From contig NC_088304.1 in the NCBI RefSeq assembly GCF_032854445.1, positions 22,643,704 through 22,707,703 on the forward strand: DNA of 64,000 nt, written 5' to 3'. The notes below the pieces were generated by a model that was given only the letters and a program-made list of their open reading frames with translations, was not told the DNA's origin and did not search any database. This DNA is from Liolophura sinensis. Taxonomy: Eukaryota > Mollusca > Polyplacophora > Chitonida > Chitonidae. The translations under genes and the position numbers were made by a program. Positions 1 through 12,669 of the stretch are shown piece by piece; position 1 is the stretch's first letter, and each line of letters opens with the position of its first letter.

Positions 1-210
1 AGACAACTTACCGAAGGCAAGTAAGGCGCACCACCCCAGCTATTATACTGATACGGGACAACTAGTCATTGCACTTCCCCTTAATGCTGAACGCCAAGCA
101 AGGAAGCTACAACTTCCTCTTTTAAAGTCTTAGGTGTGACACACCCCAGGACTGACCCTGGATCTCCCGCCCCAGAAGCTGATGCTCTACAAACTGAGCC
201 GTCAGGGCCG
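1..210 (-). mobile_element. SINE-B copy (tRNA-like head), cut by the left edge
   Basis: On the minus strand the head (near 210) reads GACGGCTCAGTTTGTAGAGC, an RNA polymerase III box A, then GGAGATCCAGGGTCAGTCC, box B-like. The body is CACACCTAAGACTTTAAAAG and so on. The 3' part lies beyond base 1. The same family appears at 51211-51575. Confidence 0.75.
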
Positions 211-860
211 GTGGAATGCAGCTGAACATGCCTATACATGTATAATGCACAAGTAATTGTGTGTGTATGAAAATCTGCTGAAAACATCTGCAGTGCTGAA
301 TGCAGCAATTAAATGATAGCATCTACAGTTACCATATTAATACAAATCAGAAGTCAGATTGATGCCTCTGAGTACGCACACGCACATGCACACGTAAATG
401 CAAGGCCAGATGCTGCGGTGTTAGCTGTAGCCGTGTACGTGGGCAGACACTGTCATCGACTTAGTGCCAGACAAATATGAGAGAATGTATTATAAATAAC
501 AGTGGGCGTGAAACCAATGATGAGACATATTGATGCCCCTGAGTCATTAAGTCTGAATACCAGATGATCACACCTGGTTTTAAACAGAGCCGTTCACCGA
601 GGCTCTTTCCATAGAGAGTGGTAGCTCTGGTGGTAGGCATGAAACTGAATTTGTTTGTTTTCAAGAGCTCAGTGATTTATGGGAGCTTGCCCTTAACACT
701 CCAACAGAAACTCCACCTGTACAGGTGTGCCTCCTTGTATGCCACTATTAACCCCTGATGGCTTGTCCACCACTCTCAAACAGACCACGGTAAAGTCACC
801 CCTGGAACCTCAGCCAGCCTGCGACATGTTCACCACTGATGGAGAATGGTGCATTGGCAT

Positions 861-1062
861 GGCAACAGTCAGCAATATGGTGGGAGTAAATCAGGCAAAG
901 CCAGAGACAAACCCATAACCATCTGTAGGTTGCTGACAGACATTCCTGCATATGACTGCACAGAATGCTGAGGTTGGCTTGAAATCATAGCAACCACATA
1001 GGTGAGAGGTCCCAAGGTCATTGCGACGTGCTGGCGTGATAACCAGTCGGCCACAGAGGCCC
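861..1062 (-). mobile_element. SINE-A copy, old and degenerate
   Basis: In reverse complement, the head GGCCTCTGTGGCCGAC, the body GGTCATTGCGACG... and the 3' domain (ACAGATGGTTATGGGTTTGT, ATATTGCTGAC) match the SINE-A consensus read from better copies. The tail is missing. Confidence 0.65.
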
Positions 1063-3418
1063 ACTGAGGAAAAACATTATAAAAAGGTGGACCATTTTTG
1101 GACACTCTATATGACTATTTATTTCATACAAGAATGTTTCACTTAGAACAGTGGCAGACAGCATTATGATGGGTGAAAAAAGAGTCCGGGGGAAACCCAG
1201 ACTCCACCCGCAGGTTCCTGTTCTGAATTACCTCCCTTATTACCCGACACATGACATAACACAAGGCTAGTTTTTGAGAAGAAAACAAAATATTTGCAGC
1301 TGAATGTTCCAACATGGCTGTCATTCTACTATCACTTCACAGAATGAGCAGACAACAATATTACAGACATCATGCAAATATCTATAAGTTTGATTTGAAT
1401 TAAAATTTTAGTCTATTAAAATGCCTGAAATCGCTTTGTTAGACGGGCCCCAGCAATGTTCCCAGAACTATGCACCAGTTTAGTAACATCTACGCATAGC
1501 TCTTGTATCCATGAAATGCTGAAATCGCAAATTCACTCAGCGATGACTATTTTTTATGTTTCCATGTGCCAAACATCTTGTATTTGTGACTTTCATCCTC
1601 TGTGTCAAAGACATGGCTGCAGACATTAGTACTGACACAGAAGTGTACATGTAAAAATTTGTAGTCTGACTGCAGATAAAATACATTGTACATGTTATTG
1701 TATCCAATGTAACAATTCTGTAATAGTCGATGTTTACTTTGTTGTTTAGACAGATATAAAAAAAAATAGGGTTTAAAAAACATTTCCACCTGTACTGAGT
1801 TGTGAAAGAGACAATGACTGAGAATGAATGTGTTATTGGCAAGCCCTAGTATGACAGATGCAAAATTTGAAACAATCTCCAACAATGTCGAAGGAAAGTC
1901 TGTAATTGTTTTATCCATGTATTATATTTTTGGGACTTAAAGAGGGTATAGATTCTCTCCAAAAGCTTTTTTCTTTCTTTCAATCAATGCACAAGCAGTC
2001 GAAAAAATATTAATTTCAATCCGCGCAATTTTAATTTTTTTTCAGGCCAGCCAATCATCAGTTATTAGTTGTCTCCTAGCAACAGATTCAGAGGTGGCTA
2101 CAGATTTGACAAACACTGTTAACTAATCATACATAAAGAATCATCATGGCCCTTTTTTTCAACTTCACATTTATTTCTCAGGATTCTGGAAGAATCACTA
2201 CCCCTTAGAGTGTATGTACAGTATTTCATATACCCTATTTCTTCAACCATGTCCACCACCTCAGCAACCAATATTTCAAAACATTGTCAGAGAAAATATA
2301 CATGTAGGGTTGAAAAATAATTTGCAGTTTAATGAAGCTTGCATGTTTAGATACACAAACTAATCATTTTAGTGGCATATAAATTCCACCAAGAAAAGCA
2401 TTTTAGAGGTTGAAATGGTTGAAGATTTGGAATATGCAGCTGTTTTTCAAGAGCTGTTTTTTTTTTTTCACACATGAAAATCATGGTAAGCATTGTACAA
2501 AGCACAAAACGAAAGAACTGACCGTTTGTCACAATAAACAAAAACCTGTAGAAGACAGCTCCATCTGAAGAAATACAGACCCCCAGCTTATGATTCATAT
2601 CCATTTGTCAATTGATCACACCAAATCTCCGAAGAAATTAAGATTTTATGGGTGATTAATGCCCAAGGAGACGCATCATATGTGGGACATGGAATGTAAC
2701 AGGAACTATTCAAGAATCCATGATTCTTGATGGAAACATCGTTTATTAAAACACTCTGATATCGTAAACTTTTAAACACATCAGGAGCTAAATGAATTCC
2801 ATTCCTTGAAACAATCCAGGAGACTATAGTTTGTCATGTAGGGACAATTTCATACCACTTATCAATGTTGATTTTCTACCTCAAGTTCATGCAAGCGCTC
2901 ACATTTTACCTGATCTGACCGAACACAAGGCGTGAGTCTTGCTCAATCAACTGTGCTCCAAGAAACAATCTGAGACAGCAGTTTGTCAGTCTCAATCAGC
3001 CTGAAGATTTACATTTGAAGAGCTCACATTTTAGCTCTCCAGCAAGTAAATTACAGTATTTCACCTATTAAATTTCAGCATTTTTGAAGTGACAAACTTT
3101 ACTTGATAGTGACTGATTTGTCCACATTATATGGAAACTTAAGATTTTTTTCTTTTTTGGTGTTTTTTTTTTCAGTAAAATTTGCTTAATTTCTTATCCG
3201 AGAAACTATAAGTGTTGCTATCATTTTACTGTATTTATATCCTTCTGATAATGCTTTGTTGCATGCCAAACTGTACATGATTGAACGATTATGGTTTAAC
3301 ACCACATCATACCGTACATGAACCTCAGTACTTATTAGAGGCTCTGTTTCACTGGAGACAGCTTATTCAATCAGGCTCCGTAACGAACAAGAAAACAGTA
3401 ATCATTTCTACACCATAC

Positions 3419-3558
3419 TCAAAAAATTAATGTTATGTTTAACACAAAGTCTGTTGTCTGAGTGATACTAGAATGTATTCTGCTACTGCAACAAACCACT
3501 ACTACTATCAAATATAACACATATGCTATTAATTGAATATAAAGATTCTAATAGACTG
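3419..3558 (+). mobile_element. Half copy of the 53.2-kb MITE family
   Basis: Shared phrases in the same order include TCAAAAAATTAATGTTATGT, GAGTGATACTAGAATGTATT, CTACTGCAACAAA and ATATAAAGATT. The right half is absent. Confidence 0.6.
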
Positions 3559-4136
3559 GGTTTACCGCAGACTCTGCCCTGTTTCCTACAGCCATGATGC
3601 TAGATGCTGTCTGTGATTATCATACCTCTTGCTAAATACAAGAAGGTTGGTCGGATTACGCCCAACGCACATATAATTAGTGATGGTCTACACGTATGTA
3701 TCTGCCAAATCACCTGTGTGAGTCACACTATATCACAGGAGCCCGCTGGCTGGGGTCACAGGTGACATCCAAGACAGAGATGACATGCAATCTTGTCTAA
3801 CAGACCAGGATGCTTAATTTCTATTCCATAATCAATGAAAATTCGAATGTGTTCATAATGAAGACCAGCGTAATGTCACCCTCACTTTCTATGTTGTTGT
3901 GACAGTATGCTGTTAGCCACAGACACAGTGTGAACTCTTAACCTTGTTGATATTTTTACCTGACTGAGCTTTAGTAATGTACTGAAGCATTTTTCACCTA
4001 TGCCATCCTGGTTGCTTTATGGCTGATAGAAAAATACCGGAGTGTCATTCTGAACCATCAACCTCTGGCAAATATCTGACTAACTGTTTATTCAGTAGAG
4101 AGTGTATGCTACACTGGTGGCAGGCAAATGATATTG

Positions 4137-4379
4137 AATGAATGGTTTATTTATGTGAACGGTGTTTTACACCATGCTCAAGACGTCAGCCAGCATTATG
4201 GTGCAAAGAAACTGGGCAGAGCCTGGGGGAAACCCATGACCATCTGCAGGTTGCTGAAAGATCTTTCTCCCGTACGGCGGGAGAGGAAACCAGCATAACT
4301 GGACTTGAACTCACGAGGCCGCAGTGGTGAGAGGCTCCTGGGTCATTACGCTGCGCTAGCGTGCTAACCAACTGAACTC
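4137..4379 (-). mobile_element. SINE-A copy, near full length
   Basis: In reverse complement it carries GTTGGTTAGCACGCTAGCGC, GAGTTCAAGTCC (box B), the 3' domain and AAACACCGTTCACATAAATA at the end. The 5' CCTCCGTGGC is lost. Confidence 0.8.
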
Positions 4380-4437
4380 AAATGAATAAAGCCCACGACA
4401 GAATGCCACACAAACTGTGAATACATGCAACTGATCT

Positions 4438-4496
4438 CCGTGATACGACTGAAATATTGTGATCACTGCGTTAAGCCATAACCATTCATTCATCCA
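4438..4496 (-). repeat. Solo arm of the 48.4-kb inverted-repeat family
   Basis: GAAATATTGTGATCACTGCG followed by TTAAGCCATAACCATTCATTCAT matches the right arm of the 48.4-kb element. It lies immediately beyond the head of a SINE-A copy. Confidence 0.55.
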
Positions 4497-5993
4497 GAAC
4501 AACTGAACACGTTCACCTATAAGTTTATACTGGTACACAACATCAGTGTAAAGGGAACAGTAGTGGCTTGCCATGTGTAGCCAGATATATCCGTGAAGAC
4601 ATTTAGAAGTTGGTACCATATAATATGATGTCGCAGGTTACCTAAATCTATACTTGTGAGACCAACAAATGAATGTTCTTATATTCATATCCCTGCATGA
4701 TAAATGCTGTTTAATTCATCTGCTAATTACCACAACAATCTCCACCAAAAAATGGACATCAAAAAAGGAGTCTCAAGGGTTCCGTGCCCAAGGTTGAGAT
4801 TGAACCATATTTTTGTATATCAGTGCGACAAGCATCCTTTAGAGTGTTGGTGCATCCCATCCCTGAAAAGTACAAGACCTTAAAATAGACAGGAAATGAA
4901 AAGCGCCTCCCTGCCCTCTTTTTTTTTCTAAAGAGAGTACTTATACTTAGGCCCCTACCCTTTTTGATTTCTAGCTCTGGGTCGATGCCACCTATAGTTA
5001 CCACTTCGGTACAATCGGCCACAGACTTTCACTACAGCAGCAGACGAGTTCTGTCCTCATCCAAATTTGTGAAAATAGGGGAGTTTCGGGTTGGAACTCT
5101 TTTTGTCATCAAAGGTAAAAACAGTCCTACTGTGTCACATGAATGAGGAAAAAAGTTTGGCAATCTTTGTTGACATTAATTTACTAATCACATGTCTTAT
5201 CCTTTTCCAGAGGTACAAATGACACCTCGTTCCTTCAGGAACTTCTGAAGTTCACAAACATTCAGATTCTCAGCCTTCTCTATCATTCCTCCACCCGAAA
5301 TTACTTATCATGACACTTTTTACAGATGCCTATGTTATAATGAATGTGATCAAATATAGTTGCCTAACAATTTTGACAGGTCACATGATACAATTGGACT
5401 TTTTCTACCTTCAACAATGAAAGAGTACAAACTCGAAACTCCCCTGCTATCTGCTCATGGTGTATCTTGCATGTCAACCTTACAGATCATTGACAGTAGG
5501 AACAAGGAAGCGGTAAATGTGCGACCCACGCACAAACCACTGATGCGTATATATACATACATACATACAGGTACATGTAAGTACTAGAATTGTATTGTTA
5601 CTAGGTAGGCATAATAAAGACACCCTGAGGCTTAATCTGACAAGGAAGTCAAACACACAGTTGTCTATGGCTGTTTTGGGTGTTTGGCAGCACACTTGGA
5701 TTACCTGTACAAGTGTATCACTCCAGTGATGATGGTCAGATTTAAGCCTGCAACTGTAGCTAAATATATATAGGCCTACATGTACAATATTATATATACA
5801 TATATTTCTTTATATATACACACACCTGTGTTCATATAAATTTAACTGCTGGGATTACTTCACTCAAATGACTATCAAATAAAGGCCTGCTACACAACAT
5901 GATGATACCTGTGGTCCAAGCTGAAAATGTTATGTATCACATACATGTATACAGTATATACATATTAAATAAGTATACATATATACATGTGTG

Positions 5994-6003
<10 letters not shown>

Positions 6004-6050
<47 letters not shown>
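6004..6050. repeat. (TA)n microsatellite
   Basis: About 23 TA units, with CATATA and GTATAT variants on both flanks. Confidence 0.95.
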
Positions 6051-6055
<5 letters not shown>

Positions 6056-6286
6056 GGTGTGCGTTCATGTATGTATAATTTGTACTGTTGTCTTTATAAA
6101 CATAACTATGTTACACATGTGTAATACTCTCCCATGACTTATGCCCACAGCCGCTGCACCTTTAGAAATCACTTATATATATAGGTATACTTACCAAGTT
6201 TTTGGTCGAAGATTTTATCAAAGGTTACTTCCACCATTTTCATGAGGTGTTTATGCATGACACTGCGAACACTACAAGAAAGAGAC

Positions 6287-6402
6287 ACGTTTATTTATTT
6301 ATTTGCTTGTTGTTTAAGTTACGCCACACTCAAGAATTTTCAACTTATACAATGACAGTCAGTATCATGGGTGGACGCAACTATAGCACCAGGCTGCTCT
6401 GA
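6287..6402 (-). mobile_element. SINE-like 3' fragment
   Basis: TTATTTATTTATTTGCTTGT and CACTCAAGAATTTTCAACTT match the SINE-A tail and terminal domain read on the minus strand, with heavy divergence. Confidence 0.45.
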
Positions 6403-7665
6403 CATTAGAATTGGCAAAATTTTGCTTGGCAAAGGATGGCCCTCAAACCAGCGTCAGAGTGGACCCCATTTAAAAACCTGATGCAGTTACCTGCCCTTGT
6501 CAAACACTTTCAGGATGCATGTCTATACAGTCATTGCCCAGAGCATCGCCAAGGAATCTCTGGAAACAGCGTAGATTAGGAAATAACTGACTTATGTAGT
6601 CTGGCAATTAAATTAACAGATGAAAAGAAAAGGAACTCGGAGATGTATTAGATGTGTAATTTTAACCTTGAACGCTGTGACAAGCTGCCATGGGAACTGC
6701 ATCAGGTATTTAAATCGGGCACACTCTGATGTTGATCTGGGACCATCCTTGGCAGAACAAAACCTTTGCCAAGCCTAACGTCAGAGCAATCAGAGCGATT
6801 AAGACAACTAGAGTGCCCGGGGAGAACCACTGGCCATTGGCAGGTTACTGATGAACTTTCCCACATGTAACATACAGACGTGGAAGACAACTGATTTTTT
6901 TAGGAACGTTGGGCTGTGCAAATTGCCAAATGAGAGGTGTTGATGACTTATATTGTCACATTCTCACAAGCTTTGAAAGGAGAGGGTGGGAAGGGGCAAA
7001 ACGAAAACCGGGATAATACTTTTATTACTCATGATTTCATCCATAGAAGAGGGTTAGTAAACATACACATGACAATTTACATGCAGAGCTAAAACACACA
7101 TGTAAGTAACCATAGCCCAAGGCTAGCCTAATGAAATGGATATTTTACACCAACAATATCACTGAATAAAAGTTAGGTAAGAAATGTTACGCAAGTTCAA
7201 CGTGCAGTTAGGAAAATATCCAAAATTTGGAGAATGGATCTTTGTTAGACGTACTGTCTAACTGACTAGACAAGGCCATATACATGTAATGAGCAGTGGG
7301 TGTAGAAAAATTTAAATGAAATGCAGAATGACTTCGTGGAGGCATTTTTCCTGATCATATGTGGTAATGTCTAAAGCTCCTGTATGTACTCCCTCTCTTT
7401 CAGTGTACAGGACGATCTCACACAGGCTGGTGTAAAATCAATGGTGATTGAGGGTTGTGCTAAGGCTAGTTGCAGAGCGGATCGTACATCTTCCCAGCCC
7501 GATCCTAGCAGGCTAGCCCACTACATCGCTGCCAGCATAAGCTGAGACAACCGAGCCTAGCTACAATAGCTCTACCCTACACCACTGCATAACTACCGTC
7601 AACTCTGCCACCCCTGTGACATAACCCCACATCTATGTGTTCCATCACCAAGTCCTTTCACTTAC

Positions 7666-7778
7666 CTGGGGTCTGGCAGGACGATTTTCTTACTAGCTCG
7701 ATTGGCAGGAGTCGATTTACTCTTTTCCATGGCCATTAGATAGCTGACGTCGGCCAGCACAGCTTCCAAGTCCGCCAT
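7666..7778 (-). CDS. GRK2: G-protein-coupled receptor kinase 2/3 (beta-adrenergic receptor kinase), first coding exon only
   Basis: This exon encodes the N-terminus of a GRK2/GRK3 kinase, a cytosolic and membrane-recruited Ser/Thr kinase that phosphorylates agonist-occupied GPCRs and starts arrestin-dependent desensitisation. The ATG (minus strand, 7778-7776) opens [20 protein letters not shown], which I recognise as essentially identical to the vertebrate GRK2 N-terminal helix that docks on active receptor. It continues for 37 codons to KKIVLPDP, and Ser29, the known PKC site of mammalian GRK2, is kept in RASKK. The exon ends with two bases of a split codon followed by a consensus donor (GTAAG, plus-strand cttac at 7661-7665), and the break falls where the family sequence continues with the RGS-like region. 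Later exons (RGS homology, kinase and PH domains) should lie to the left. I did not find exon 2 in 1-7665, so it is either short and missed or outside the window. Invertebrates usually have one GRK2/3 orthologue, so I do not choose between GRK2 and GRK3. Confidence 0.93.
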
Positions 7779-8749
7779 TTTGGCTAGCAGAAAGACAAAC
7801 TCTTACGACCACTGTTCCCCTTGAAATTTACAGCTTCACGATCCACGCAGCCGAGCGAATAAAATATTTGCTAGAAGAGGAACAAATCACGATCTCAATT
7901 CCATGGTATACACGGGAAATCCTGCCTGGTAAACACAGCAGCCATGGGTAGACACACAAGCACGATATGGTACCCTACCAGTGCACAGCAAACCCAGAAT
8001 CGCAATGAGCTCCAAACTCATTAATATTCATGTCGTAGGCTCTACCAGATTTTATATATTTCCGCGTTGCCGTAAAATGGACTTGCTAAATTTGGTAGTC
8101 GCGTACAGGAGAGATCGAGGCCAAATTGTCATTTCTTCTTTGTCAAATCTTCAGTTATAAATAGCTGTCGGCTCTTTGTGTTCTAGATTTCGTATTGTGA
8201 TTGTGATATTTGCTCGGCCTTATAATGTATACTCGCGCTAGGGTTGTATATATACAGATTGGTGTAATGTTATGTGTACCAACAGATCGGGGATATATAT
8301 GTATATATATATATATATGTCTACTACAGGTCATTACGCACAACTATAAGTATGTATACTGCACGCGTAATTCTACCAAATCCACCATATAAGCCTAAAA
8401 ATTCATAATTGAAAATTTAATAAATAAAAATTCAATAATTCAAAATAAGTGAACGGATTTTTAAATATTAGGCTCCTATTAATTCTAATAGATTCGATGG
8501 TGGCAGAAAAAATAAAATCAAAAACACTATGCAAACGGATATGCATGAAGGCCTATTCTGATATAATCACAGCACGACTAAAACAAACTGAGCGCATAAC
8601 TCACACTATGTTAAATAATTAATTTCCAACAAATCTATTCGCATATAGGCCTACCACGTTATACATATCCAGGCTCATGCAGCCGGATATAGTGACGTCA
8701 CCTATACTTCTTCTTGCGACGATGACATCATTTACTTCCTATCACCAAG
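7779..8749 (-). promoter_or_regulatory. 5' flank and presumed promoter region of GRK2/3
   Basis: This lies directly upstream of the GRK start codon on the minus strand. The first ~100 bases are less AT-rich than their surroundings and hold a few CpGs, and I see no obvious TATA box next to the ATG. Farther out (8280-8320) is a short (TA)n run. The assignment as promoter is positional only. No transcription start can be placed from the sequence. Confidence 0.35.
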
Positions 8750-8998
8750 GGGCCTCCGTGGCTCAGTTGGTTAGCGCGCTAGCGCAGCGTAATGACCCAG
8801 GAGTCTCTCACCAATGCGGTCGCTGTGAGTTCAAGTCCAGCTCATGCCGGCTTTCTCTCCGGCCGTATGTGGGAAGGTCTGTCCGCTACTTGCGGATGGT
8901 CGTGGGTTTCCCCCGGGTTCTGCCCGATTTCCACCCACAATAATGCTGGCCGCCGTCGTATAAGTGAAATATTCTTGAGTACGGCGTAAAACACCAAT

Positions 8999-9033
<35 letters not shown>
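8750..9033 (+). mobile_element. SINE-A copy, full length, ending in a 34-base poly(A)
   Basis: This is the best reference copy. The head GGCCTCCGTGGCTCAGTTGG contains box A TGGCTCAGTTGG, and GAGTTCAAGTCC at 8828 is box B. The conserved 3' domain follows (GGATGGTCGTGGGTTTCCCC, ATAATGCTGGCCGCCGTCGT, ATATTCTTGAGTACGGCGTA, ACACCAATCA). It ends in pure A rather than the usual (AAAT)n. Possible target duplication ATCACCAA at 8741-8748 and 9038-9045. Not a functional tRNA: the box spacing is too long. Confidence 0.92.
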
Positions 9034-9036
<3 letters not shown>

Positions 9037-11072
9037 AATCACCAATCCCATTCATGACACAGTTTTACAAACCAGCATTCGTGATTAAGAATGTTTTGCT
9101 TTCTGAACATAGGTCTATCCGTGACATGAGTTTCTCACAGTCTTTATCATAGGACTATCAACTTTATGGTTGGAGAAAAACGGAGTGCGAAGACGATATA
9201 CACAGCCTCATTTGTCAGAGCTTTATCAGCTGTTTGAGCCAACCAGCCATGCAGTTATATCCTAAAAGGGAAATTATGTTGAACATAATAATAGATTACG
9301 CATCAGCGGGAAAACAATTTAAAAAAAATGTATCTGAAAATACACCTTCAGTTATTTATGTTCAGGTTTTTATTATTATTTCTTTTTAATGCAGACAAAT
9401 GTTTGGAATGGAAGGGTTTATGGACTATATTTAATAATGCATGTTACCAATTATGTTACAGCGATGTCTTTTGTGGCCCTATTAAACAGGTGCTTAATGC
9501 CAGATCCACGTTTTTGTTCACAGGCACACATTACATGAGTAAAGTTCACAGAATTTGAAGAAGAGTTGTGTGACGTCATTGACGGTTGACATGAACATCC
9601 ATGACTTCTGTTTGAATATAATATATCACCTTCTTACAGCACACAAAACTGTTTTTTAAAGTTCGCAAACCAACGAAACGCATAGATTGTTGTTGCTTCT
9701 CTTCGATCATCTGGTATGAGAATTATTGCCCTTAGTTAACAAAGTGTGCCAAAAAGTAAAGTGAAGGAGGCATTATCACCTTTTTTGTTATTTATACATA
9801 GTAATTTAATATATTAATATACTGGATACAATTATCAGCATTGGCTAAACCAGTCAGACTGATGCAGATCGGCTATGGTAAGCCTGCTAAGCTTTAGACA
9901 GTTTTATTTTTGTGAAACGGCCTAGTCAATTTTTTTCGTAGCCCACACACAGTGGTCGACTAAATGACACTTAGCCGACCAACAGACCGTAGACGGCTAC
10001 AGAAGTTTTGTGAAACGGGCCCCAGACTACCATGACTTTTGTAGAAGAGTTGCGTGACGTCATTGACGGTTGACATGAACATCCATGACGCTGTAGAGGA
10101 GTTGTGTGACGTCATTGACGGGTGACATGTACGAAATCAATACGGTCCATAACTTTACATTTTGACCGCGTTTAATTCAGTGAAAAAATAATACTTTTTT
10201 ATATAAAAAAATTAATAAAAACTATTTTCATAGGTGGGTCTTAATGAATTGTCTCTACTGGCGCTATAGCTTTATTCTTCATTTATTTTGTTGTTTGGTT
10301 GATTGTTTGTATACAAATAACCAACACACACATATTTGTTGAACGAACTCGACACAACAACAACAACAGTCTTACAAATAGCGCTTTACTTTCATGATAT
10401 TGTGCGGATGAGTGAGTAAATAATTAAATGGTGTCTTCCTATAGGCTATTCTGATAATACAGATTTGTTTCTTAAATTTTACTGCCAAAAGAAACTTTCG
10501 TAAGGTTTTTGCCTGATAGAAACAGTGTAGGCTAATGATTATAATTACATGATTATCATAGATTACGGTGATAATTCTTTTAATGAAACGTAGTCTAATT
10601 AACAGATCAGGCGCCTTCATTCAAGCTTTTCAATTTTTTTCAGAACATACCAGCCATTAATTACAACTGACAAGCATAGCGTTTGAGGTGTATGGCGTTG
10701 TGCTTTGTGGTGCATTGTACATGTAACTAATTCCGATGAACCAGAGGTTATATAGGGTCGGTATAAACCGTGTGTTAATATGAAAAGTTGCAATAAAATC
10801 CTAACTGTACGCGCCCCCCCCCCTCCCCGACCAAAAAAAAAAAAAAACCAAGAAAAAAAAGAAACAAAAAAAATACTCCCACAGAAAGATCTCAAGGCCC
10901 CGACATCATAAGCCAATCGGATTACGCCCTTTGATGTGTCTCTCACTTAGCTCAAATCCATTGTTAACACAGAGCATATGTTGTATTTGTTTAATCTGTA
11001 GCCGTAACTCAAAGTAGCCAGCGATCGCCTCACTCTGTGTATCTAAATCATTCATGCTTACTAGCGAAAAGA
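9034..11072. other. Non-coding stretch with a thrice-repeated TGACGTCA unit
   Basis: No gene seen. AGAAGAGTTGTGTGACGTCA + TTGACGGTTGACATGAAC occurs at 9558-9605 and 10043-10089, and a shorter form at 10095-10129. 10811-10875 is a C-run then an A-rich run. Otherwise AT-rich with nothing recognised. Confidence 0.6.
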
Positions 11073-11241
11073 ACGGGGGAAACCCACGACCATCCGCAGA
11101 TTGCTGCATGACCTTCCCACATACGGCCGGAGAAGAAGCCAGCATGAGCTGGACTTGAACTCACAGAGACCGCGTTGGTGAGAGACTCCTGGGTCATTAC
11201 GCTGCGCTAGCGCGCTAACCAACTGAGCCACGGAGGTCACC
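11073..11241 (-). mobile_element. SINE-A copy, 3' end missing
   Basis: The minus strand reads CCTCCGTGGCTCAGTTGGTT, CGCTAGCGCAGCGTAATGAC, box B and into GGATGGTCGTGGGTTTCCCC, then stops. The terminal domain and tail are absent. Confidence 0.85.
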
Positions 11242-11556
11242 GCCTGCAAAAGAGGAAAAAAATTTTAAAAACGCACACTGAAGAAAAAGAAAACCGCCAT
11301 GTTCCTTTTACGGCTCCGTATAACTGCAGTAAATTTTCTTGCTTTATGGCAGGTTAATTACTGAGTGTAATAGAAGCGTGAACCTTTTAATGTTATACGG
11401 TTGTGACCTATAGGCCTACGTACTGCACGATTTGACTCTTAGAATATTGCACATGCATATATAACATTATTGAAAACTTGACCGATTCTACCTGCGTGTA
11501 ACTTTTTTCCGTTAAAAGTATATATACTTTCTTGAAATCTTCAGGAATTTGGCTTT

Positions 11557-11703
11557 GATTTATTTGATTGGAGTTTTACGCCGTACTCAAGAATACTTTC
11601 ACTTATAATGGGAGGAAACCGGGCTTAGCTTGAGGGAGACCCACGACCTCTTGAAAGTTGCTAGAAGAACTTACCACTTACACAGCCAGAGAGAAAAACA
11701 GCA
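11557..11703 (-). mobile_element. SINE-A 3' fragment
   Basis: The tail ATTTATTTGATTGG, TTACGCCGTACTCAAGAATA and CCCACGACCTC match the SINE-A 3' domain on the minus strand. A head is lacking. Confidence 0.75.
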
Positions 11704-12669
11704 AGTACTTTCCTTTGAATATTGTGTTCAAACCATTTTGAAAGAGAACTTACTTTTTTGCGTGTCGTTCTACTCTACATGACAGCTTAGCTGGATTTTT
11801 GTTCTTGCAGCGCTCATTGCCAGTTGCATTGTTGGCTGATATGCTACATGTACCTGCTGCGAACATTTGGTCATTGGCAGCTCTCACTATGTCAGTTACA
11901 GATTAATTCAGAATTATGCCAGGTTTCCGATTAATTTGAGCTTCTGTTCAAGTAACCCATAAACCAATCCGCTCATATAGGCCTATATTTATACATAAGT
12001 GAAAAATTCATGTCAACGTTGTTAAACACCAATTAAATAAAAGTTAAATACTTTGTTCAAACACGTCATTTTGACCTGTTAACATGCCATGATTATGTAT
12101 GGCCTTTTTCAAGCTATAGTACTCGACTTCGTCATCCTAAATGTATTAGGGCCAGCGCGAAACGGATATATCTTACACTTTAGGCACTCCAATACTGTGA
12201 AATTGTGTCCAGGCGTTATACGAATATCGACATCATAGCTAATTATACTATAAGGACTCATAACTATAACAACGACGACGAAAGACACATATACCAACAT
12301 TAACAAGGCCATAAGCTTATTAAACTATTAGCATTTGAAAAGTAAATCGCCTTTTGAAAAGCTAACATTATTTAAAACATGCCGGCGAAACAGTCTAAGG
12401 CGGGACAGTAATGGACTATCGACGTGGTAGAATTTGTATTACTACTTTAAATTCATTGCTTGTCGATTATAGACAACGTATTGATTGAAGGGAAATCTTT
12501 GCACATGTAAGGAAATAAATTTAAAATATATATATTAAAAGCTGGCACAGCATATTCAATGTACATAATGACTGTTATACCCTGAAAATGTCCAAAAATT
12601 AAAAACTGTGCCATGGAAATGATGAATAAATGTGGAAAACTATTGACATGTATAAATTACTGAACCTGT

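Larger units (their letters stand above)
1..7665 (-). other. Probable intron 1 of the GRK2/3 gene (repeat-bearing, no recognised exon)
   Basis: This is inferred from the donor at 7665 and the leftward direction of the GRK gene. The stretch is AT-rich and holds a SINE-B copy at the left edge, a degenerate SINE-A at 861-1062, a MITE half at 3419-3558, a SINE-A at 4137-4379, a tail fragment at 4438-4496, a (TA)n run at 6004-6050 and a SINE-like fragment at 6287-6402. A further degenerate SINE-like patch may lie near 6710-6890. I see no coding exon in 1063-3418, 4497-6003 or 6403-7665. Confidence 0.5.

Noticed and set aside
8750-8850. tRNA gene suggested by box A and box B
   Set aside because: The boxes are about 70 bases apart, no cloverleaf closes, and the same head recurs with a common 3' domain in many places. 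It is a SINE head.
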